A stretch of DNA of 64,000 nucleotides, from NCBI RefSeq assembly GCF_013177315.1, contig NZ_CP053661.1:4092001-4156000 (forward strand), read 5' to 3'. Shown here in pieces: positions 59,000 through 64,000 of this stretch; the first letter of the stretch is position 1; each line of letters opens with the position of its first letter. Under the pieces are notes generated by a model. The model did no database searches and was not told where the DNA came from. It saw nothing but the letters and a program-made list of their open reading frames with translations. A program made the position numbers and the translations under genes. The stretch comes from Thermoleptolyngbya sichuanensis A183. Lineage in GTDB: Bacteria; Cyanobacteriota; Cyanobacteriia; Elainellales; Elainellaceae.

Positions 59000-59240
59000 G
59001 GGGAAGAAGGAAGAAGGAAGAACGAAGAGAGAAGAGCGAAAAAAGAAGAGATTCTGTTCTGTGTTCTTTCCAGCTCCTGCTTTAGCGCCCCTTGGGGCTG
59101 CTTCGCTCGTCTCTCCCCAGCGCATTAATCCGCCAACCCCAACCCCCAACTTTCACACTTCCTTCTTCCCTCTTCGTTCTTCCCTCTTCCTTTTTCGTTC
59201 TTCCTTCTTCGTTCTTCCCTCTTCGTTCTTCCTCCTTTCA
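59000..59240. terminator. Purine/pyrimidine array after the NdbB-like gene
   Basis: A purine run (GAAGGAAGAACGAAGAGAGA type, about 59000-59052) follows the stop at once. After ~105 bp comes a long pyrimidine run (CTTCGTTCTTCCCTCTTCG type, about 59158-59237). The arms are complementary and could fold into a large hairpin. It is the same sequence family as at 18262 and 43984. Confidence 0.6.
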
Positions 59241-59260
59241 TCCCCCCCTCCCCTCCCCCA

Positions 59261-59905
59261 ATGCCCCTCCCCAAGGTCATTTTCTTTGATGCAGTTGGTA
59301 CGCTGTTTGGTGTTCGCGGCAGTGTGGGTGCGGTGTATGCCGATCTGGCCAAGCGGTTTGGGGTGACGGTGGATGCAGCGGCGGTGGATCGGGCGTTTTT
59401 CAAAAGCTTTAAGGCAGCAACCCCGATGGCGTTTCCAGGAACCGACCCGACGGAGATTCCCGACCGCGAATATGCCTGGTGGTGGGCGATCGCCGCTGAG
59501 ACGTTTCAAGAAGTTGGCGTGCTGAACCAGTTTGCGGATTTTTCTGCTTTCTTCAGTGCGCTTTACGACCACTTCGCTGCCGCAGACCCGTGGTTTGTCT
59601 ATGCCGACACGCTGGCCACGCTAGATCAGTGGCGCGATCGCGGTGTGGAACTGGGTGTGCTGTCCAACTTTGACTCCCGGATTCACAGCGTGCTGGAAGC
59701 GCTGGATTTGGCCAGCTACTTCTCCTCAGTCACGATTTCCACCGAAGCAGGCGTATCCAAGCCAGATGCCCAAATCTTTCAACTGGCGCTGAAAAAGCAC
59801 GACTGCCCGCCGGATGCCGCATGGCACGTCGGCGACAGTTTCAGAGAAGACTATGAAGGCGCGACGCGGGCGGGGCTGCGGGGCATCTGGCTGAAGCGGG
59901 AATAG
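59261..59905 (+). CDS. HAD-superfamily hydrolase (HDHD3-like)
   Basis: This 214-residue HAD phosphatase-like protein has motif I FFDAVGTLF (D-A-V-G-T, lacking the second Asp of classic phosphatases, as in HDHD3/dehalogenase-like members), motif II VLSNFDSR, motif III with K in SKPDAQIF and motif IV HVGDSFREDYEGA. The cap is helical. The substrate is unknown. Confidence 0.85.
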   Translation: MPLPKVIFFDAVGTLFGVRGSVGAVYADLAKRFGVTVDAAAVDRAFFKSFKAATPMAFPGTDPTEIPDREYAWWWAIAAETFQEVGVLNQFADFSAFFSALYDHFAAADPWFVYADTLATLDQWRDRGVELGVLSNFDSRIHSVLEALDLASYFSSVTISTEAGVSKPDAQIFQLALKKHDCPPDAAWHVGDSFREDYEGATRAGLRGIWLKRE

Positions 59906-60003
59906 CCCCTCTCCACATGGCTACATTGCGAGCTGTATGGCTGCTCCATCCAGTCGAAAATCCCAATCGAAAATCCCAAAAATCGCAAATCTAAAACCGA
60001 GAA

Positions 60004-60181
60004 TCGCTCTTAGAGGATGTTTGAAAAGTCCTACTGTTTGTAGCAAAGCGTGCAAGATCCCCCTGAATCCCCCTTAAAAAGGAGGACTTTAAGGCGGTTT
60101 CCCCCCTTTTTAAGGGGGGCTAGGGGGGATCTCTGAGTGCTATAGCATTACAGGTGATACCTTTTCAAACTCGCTCTTAGA
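60004..60181. mobile_element. MITE-like element with flanking 11-bp direct repeat
   Basis: The inverted ends GTTTGAAAAG (60019-60028) and CTTTTCAAAC (60161-60170) bound a short non-coding body with an inner palindrome (GATCCCCC near 60056 and GGGGGATC near 60124) of a type common in cyanobacteria. TCGCTCTTAGA occurs on both sides (60004-60014 and 60171-60181) and looks like a target duplication. The right copy contains the stop codon of the DUF4231 gene. Confidence 0.72.
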
Positions 60182-60731
60182 ACCCTCTCTGTTGGGCAGA
60201 GTCTTCGTGTCTCTTGGCAGTGGCAACGGTCGTTGAGTAAGTTTCTACGTCTTTTTGGATAATATCCTCGACTTGGCTGGCGAAGAAGTCGAACGCCTCT
60301 TCATGGGTCGGGTATTGTGTGTATAGCCCGGTCAGTTGAGAAAACTGCCAGCCCTGTGTTTTCAGCGACTCTACGCTGCGGCGGTAGTGTCGCCAGCGCT
60401 CGCCGTACTTGAAAAATTCCTCGACTGCTGCACAGGCCGCAACCACTGTGCTGATGCCTACCGTAGACCAGCGGATAATGGCATCCGCCCTGCGGTTATC
60501 AACGTTATTCAGGCTCACCAGCACTGGCACCAGCACGCCGCCAATAATCGTGGTCAGCCGCAGCCGATAGTAGCGATCGCGTGCCCTGCCGGCCTTGTTC
60601 TCCATCCACAGCACCTGATCCAGCCAGCGCGATCGCAGGTAGTGCTGCTGGGCTTCGTCTAGCTCCAAGGTGTTAAACAAGCTCCCAAAGTCTTGCTTAA
60701 GCTGCTCGCGGTAGGGGTCTTTGCTAGCCAT
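60177..60731 (-). CDS. DUF4231 (SLATT-like) two-helix membrane protein
   Basis: The 184-residue protein has an N-terminal helical segment, two transmembrane helices (about 58-78 TTIIGGVLVPVLVSL; about 88-108 STVGISTVVAACAAV) and a C-terminal cytoplasmic helical tail. This is the DUF4231 layout, related to the SLATT domains proposed to form pores next to nucleotide-sensing partners. It lies 30 bp after the SLOG gene on the same strand, so the two are almost surely co-transcribed. A MITE-like element abuts its stop codon. Confidence 0.8.
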   Translation of the reverse strand: MASKDPYREQLKQDFGSLFNTLELDEAQQHYLRSRWLDQVLWMENKAGRARDRYYRLRLTTIIGGVLVPVLVSLNNVDNRRADAIIRWSTVGISTVVAACAAVEEFFKYGERWRHYRRSVESLKTQGWQFSQLTGLYTQYPTHEEAFDFFASQVEDIIQKDVETYSTTVATAKRHEDSAQQRGF

Positions 60732-60761
60732 AATGCACCCTGGGTTGTGGAGCTAAAGTCC

Positions 60762-61529
60762 TCATGAGAGGATTTTACTCGATAAAATCTCGTGAATCAC
60801 ACAGGACAACTTTTCTGAGCTACGCAGATCGACGGCTTGCATCAGCCCCGATGCCACCAGTTTGCGGGCGCGTTCATCAGTGATTTTTCCAGCCAGCGCA
60901 TCGGCCAGCGCGTCGGCGGTGCGGCCACTACCTGCCACAACGAGCAACGGACGGCCCTGCCCCACGTTGTGCGACGCATCACTCCAGGTGACTTCGCCGC
61001 CGTTGATCAGCACCGTCAGCGAAGGAAAACCATCGGACAGGGCGCTGGCCAGTCGAGCGATCCAGGCAGACTCGTCGCCCCAATAGCGACCAGGCACCAG
61101 CACAAAATGCGTATGGTTTGGCTCTAGATTGGCGGCATCAGGGTGGGACGCACGTCCCCCCGGCAAAATCGCCATCTGCTCTGGCGCAATGCCAATGAGC
61201 GGAAAGCTGCCGTGGGTGCGGCGACGCGCCTGCCCCATCATCCGCATAATGCCTGTGTCTGTGCCGCCATCAATCACGGCTGCACCGAGGGTTTCCGCTA
61301 GGGGCGCTAAAACTTTTACAAAGAGCGATCGCACTTGTGCCTGATCTTCGCGGCTAAGCTTGCCTGCGCCACCTACCACCACCAGCACAGGCCGCTTTTT
61401 GACTAAGCCCAACTGGTCAAGCACCAGAGGCAACTCGCGATCTGCCTCAGCCCGCAGAACAGCCGCCACAGCGCCATCTTCAAATTGGATATCGAAGCGG
61501 TTTTCCATCTTGTACACGCTTGAAATCAT
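60762..61529 (-). CDS. TRPM-like SLOG (LSDAT) domain protein
   Basis: The 255-residue protein is a single Rossmann-like SLOG domain of the TRPM/LSDAT branch. The marks are VLVVVGGAGKLS, AAVIDGGTDTGIMRMMGQA (glycine-rich GGTxTGIM, as in TRPM), and LLVVAGSGRTADALADAL (the GSGRxAD motif of TRPM). SLOG domains bind or process nucleotide-derived ligands such as ADP-ribose derivatives. No membrane segment is present; the membrane partner is the DUF4231 gene 30 bp downstream. The start is the ATG at 61529; an ATG at 61508 is possible. Confidence 0.82.
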   Translation of the reverse strand: MISSVYKMENRFDIQFEDGAVAAVLRAEADRELPLVLDQLGLVKKRPVLVVVGGAGKLSREDQAQVRSLFVKVLAPLAETLGAAVIDGGTDTGIMRMMGQARRRTHGSFPLIGIAPEQMAILPGGRASHPDAANLEPNHTHFVLVPGRYWGDESAWIARLASALSDGFPSLTVLINGGEVTWSDASHNVGQGRPLLVVAGSGRTADALADALAGKITDERARKLVASGLMQAVDLRSSEKLSCVIHEILSSKILS

Positions 61530-61791
61530 CGATGGCAGGCTCCGTGTTTACTATCGCACCTGGGAGTTCAAATGACTCCCTTTATTAATAGTTTTAGAAA
61601 ACCCGGAAGGATAGAAGCCTCTGAAGATCTACGGAGATGAGGGGTTGAACCCCCTTGGTTGAAAACCTGAGTGGGTGTCTGGAGAGCAGCAGTTGCGCCA
61701 GAAAGATACAGAAGCGACTTCCTCCAGTCACCTACAATAAAGATAAATACTTCTGGGCGATCGCCTCTTCAGGTAAAAACGAGTGACAACT

Positions 61792-62022
61792 ATGGAACTG
61801 ACAACCGACAACGTAGAAAAGGTGCTGGACGAACTGCGCCCTTACCTCATGTCCGATGGCGGTAATGTAGAACTGGTAGAACTGGACGGGCCCATCGTCA
61901 AGCTGCGGCTCCAGGGGGCTTGCGGCTCTTGCCCCAGCTCTGCAATGACGCTGAAGATGGGCATCGAGCGCAAGCTGCGCGAAAGCATTCCCGAAATTGT
62001 TGAAGTCGAACAGGTGTTGTAA
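61792..62022 (+). CDS. NifU C-terminal-domain iron-sulfur scaffold protein
   Basis: This 76-residue protein is a single NifU-C/Nfu domain with the cluster-binding CxxC (ACGSCPSS). It assembles or passes iron-sulfur clusters, in photosynthetic cells especially to photosystem I and ferredoxins. I use the ATG at 61792; an in-frame GTG three codons upstream is possible. A strong terminator lies 75 bp downstream. Confidence 0.94.
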   Translation: MELTTDNVEKVLDELRPYLMSDGGNVELVELDGPIVKLRLQGACGSCPSSAMTLKMGIERKLRESIPEIVEVEQVL

Positions 62023-62096
62023 CACCTTGAATTAAAACCATAAAAAAATTCTGAAAATTTGCTACACCGCACCGATCCAGGTGTTGGTAGACTCTG

Positions 62097-62127
62097 AGGC
62101 AGGGACGATTCGGGTTCCCTGCCTTTT
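62097..62127 (+). terminator. Rho-independent terminator after the NifU-domain gene
   Basis: AGGCAGGGA pairs perfectly with TCCCTGCCT around a 10-nt loop, followed by TTTTGCTTT. Confidence 0.88.
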
Positions 62128-62189
62128 GCTTTCGCGCCGATTCGCCACCGCACATTACCGAACGTTACTAAACGTTACTGAACGTTGAT

Positions 62190-64000
62190 ATGCCCTACCC
62201 TCTCTACGTCGCCTTTATCTGGCATCAGCATCAGCCGCTCTACAAAAGCCGCACTGCCGGACAATATCGTTTGCCCTGGGTGCGATTGCACGGCACAAAG
62301 GATTACCTGGATTTGATCCTGATTTTGGAGCAATTTCCCAAGCTCCATCAAACGGTGAACCTGGTGCCTTCGCTGATGATGCAGATCGAAGACTATGTAG
62401 CGGGAACGGCGTTTGACCCGTACCTGACGCTGGCGCTATCCCCCGAAGACACCCTCGATCAAGAGCAGAAGCAGTTTATTATCGAGCATTTCTTCGATGG
62501 CAACCACCGCACGCTGATTGACCCGCATCCGCGCTACGCCGAACTGTATTATCAGCGGCAGGACAACGGGCGCGAGTGGTGCTTGGAACACTGGAGCTTG
62601 CAGGACTATAGCGACCTGCTGGCGTGGCATAACCTGGCGTGGATTGATCCGCTGTTTTGGGGCGATCCAGACATTTCACAGTGGCTAGAGCAAGGGCGCG
62701 GGTTTACCCTGAGCGATCGCCAGCGAATCTATTCCAAGCAAAAGGAAATCCTCAGCCACATTATTCCCCACCACCGCAAGATGCAGGAAACGGGGCAGCT
62801 TGAGGTGATCACCACGCCCTACACGCATCCCATCCTGCCTTTGCTGGCGGATACCAATGCGGGTCGGGTGGCCGTGCCCGATATGACCTTGCCCAACTTT
62901 CGCTTTCAGTGGCCTGAAGACATTCCCCGCCACCTGGCGCGGGCCAAGCAGATGTATTGGGAACGGTTTGGCTGCAAACCTCGCGGGCTGTGGCCGTCGG
63001 AGCAGTCGGTCAGTCCCGCAATTCTGCCGGAGGTGGCGGCGCAGGAGTTTGAATGGCTGGTGTCGGATGAAGCCGTGTTGGGCTGGACGCTGAAGCACTT
63101 TTTCCATCGCGACGGGCATGGCAACGTGCTGGAACCGGAAAAACTCTACCGCCCCTATCGCCTGGAAACGCCCAATGGGGATCTTTCGATTGTGTTCCGT
63201 GATCACCGTCTGTCTGACCTGATCGGCTTTACCTATGGCGTGATGGAGCCAGACGCGGCCGCAAACGACCTAGTGAGCCATCTAGAGGCGATCGCCCACA
63301 CGCTGAAATCCCACCAGTCCGACGGCACAACGACCCTCGAACAGCCCTGGCTTGTCACCATTGCCCTGGATGGCGAAAACTGCTGGGAATACTACCCGCT
63401 CGACGGCAAGCCCTTTTTGGAAGCGCTGTATCAAAAGCTGAGCGACCACAGCGAAATCGAACTCGTTACCGTCGCTGAATTTCTTGACCAATTCCCCACG
63501 ACAGAAACCCTGCCCGCCGATACACTACACAGCGGCTCCTGGGTAGACGGCAACTTCACGACCTGGATTGGCGACCCTGCCAAAAATCGCGCCTGGGATT
63601 TGCTGACTCAGGCTCGCGCTGTGCTGGCCGCCCATCCCGAAGCCACCGAAGAAACCAACCCTGAAGCCTGGGAAGCGCTCTACGCCGCCGAAGGATCTGA
63701 CTGGTTCTGGTGGTTTGGCGAGGGGCACTCCTCCAATCAGGATGCCATGTTTGACCAGTTGTTTCGCGAACACCTGACAGCGCTGTATGTCGCCCTGAAC
63801 GAACCCGTACCGCCAGACGTGCGCCGCCCTGTCGAAGACCACGCCCGCGCCCGCAGCCACGGCCCCGACAGCTTCATCAGCCCCATGATTGACGGCCGCG
63901 CCGACGAACAGGACTGGGACAAGGCGGGGCGCATCGAGGTCGGCGGCGCACGCGGCACCATGCACCGCAGCAGCAAGGTGCAACGCCTCTGGTATGGCGT
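62190..64000 (+). CDS. Glycoside hydrolase family 57 (partial, runs off the window)
   Basis: At least 603 residues are open to the window end. The start reads MPYPLYVAFIWHQHQPLYKS, with GH57 motif 1 (HQHQP). Later come GLWPSEQSVS with the nucleophile position E271, and IALDGENCWEYY with D394 as the acid/base position. The C-terminal part has the WFGEGHSS segment and WYGV at the edge. GH57 enzymes act on alpha-glucans (amylase, branching or debranching types); the activity here is open, glycogen metabolism being likely. The ATG follows a short AACGTTACT duplication. Confidence 0.9.
   Translation, partial: MPYPLYVAFIWHQHQPLYKSRTAGQYRLPWVRLHGTKDYLDLILILEQFPKLHQTVNLVPSLMMQIEDYVAGTAFDPYLTLALSPEDTLDQEQKQFIIEHFFDGNHRTLIDPHPRYAELYYQRQDNGREWCLEHWSLQDYSDLLAWHNLAWIDPLFWGDPDISQWLEQGRGFTLSDRQRIYSKQKEILSHIIPHHRKMQETGQLEVITTPYTHPILPLLADTNAGRVAVPDMTLPNFRFQWPEDIPRHLARAKQMYWERFGCKPRGLWPSEQSVSPAILPEVAAQEFEWLVSDEAVLGWTLKHFFHRDGHGNVLEPEKLYRPYRLETPNGDLSIVFRDHRLSDLIGFTYGVMEPDAAANDLVSHLEAIAHTLKSHQSDGTTTLEQPWLVTIALDGENCWEYYPLDGKPFLEALYQKLSDHSEIELVTVAEFLDQFPTTETLPADTLHSGSWVDGNFTTWIGDPAKNRAWDLLTQARAVLAAHPEATEETNPEAWEALYAAEGSDWFWWFGEGHSSNQDAMFDQLFREHLTALYVALNEPVPPDVRRPVEDHARARSHGPDSFISPMIDGRADEQDWDKAGRIEVGGARGTMHRSSKVQRLWYG

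Overview
The window comes from an oxygenic cyanobacterium. It carries photosystem II genes (psbB, psbT, psbM), a complete Pix-type phototaxis operon with a phytochrome-superfamily photoreceptor, a cyAbrB regulator and many copies of the cyanobacterial palindrome GCGATCGC (HIP1), usually in a GGGCGATCGCCC context. The fairly GC-rich coding sequence, long intergenic gaps rich in small repeats and the overall gene repertoire suggest a Leptolyngbya-like filamentous genome. The genus is an inference. Nothing resembles a large prophage, an integrative element or a CRISPR array.

Region by region. 1-2906: the end of a membrane protein (probably BcsB-like) and a c-di-GMP-regulated cellulose synthase. 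3423-13055: a chemotaxis-type phototaxis operon (pixG, H, I, J, L plus a sixth CheW-like gene). 13229-16614: small membrane proteins, a YugP-type zinc peptidase, tRNA-Gly(GCC) and a repeat-filled gap. 16990-25676: a ProA-like protein lacking the usual catalytic cysteine, aroA, a transglutaminase-like enzyme, an orphan sugar ABC permease, an MshEN-type (possible c-di-GMP) protein, an AEC transporter and a VanY-type peptidase. 26088-31645: a secreted PPC protein, CTP synthase, psbB-psbT, a divergent 2Fe-2S ferredoxin and psbM. 32111-34714: two genes turning UDP-glucose into UDP-xylose. 34891-38917: a GbsR-type regulator heading a MacA/MacB/ATPase efflux operon. 39107-51275: a J-domain/TPR/WD40 fusion, an amidase, a DUF3172 protein, a NYN nuclease, tRNA-Asn(GTT), a class V aminotransferase with a membrane glycosyltransferase, thioredoxin, fabG, rplU-rpmA and a DUF1574 protein. 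51689-55055: small unknown genes and cyAbrB, bracketed by two copies of a ~135 bp repeat. 55244-62022: a second MacA/MacB pair without its own ATPase, an NdbB-like dehydrogenase, a HAD hydrolase, a MITE-like element, a DUF4231/TRPM-like SLOG gene pair and a NifU-domain protein. 62190-end: a GH57 glycosidase running off the window.

How the parts fit. Cellulose synthase with a PilZ domain, the phototaxis operon and an MshEN protein all belong to the switch between motility and attachment, which in cyanobacteria is controlled by light and c-di-GMP. UDP-xylose synthesis and the glycosyltransferases supply surface polysaccharide. The most unusual gene content is the two-gene module at 60177-61529: a soluble protein carrying the nucleotide-ligand-binding signature of TRPM channels, followed by a two-helix membrane protein of the DUF4231/SLATT type. 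It looks like a split, minimal counterpart of a TRPM channel. The most unusual sequence feature is the number of short tandem arrays (10-16 bp units), several of which contain the stop codon of the neighbouring gene, together with purine/pyrimidine arrays directly after three genes.
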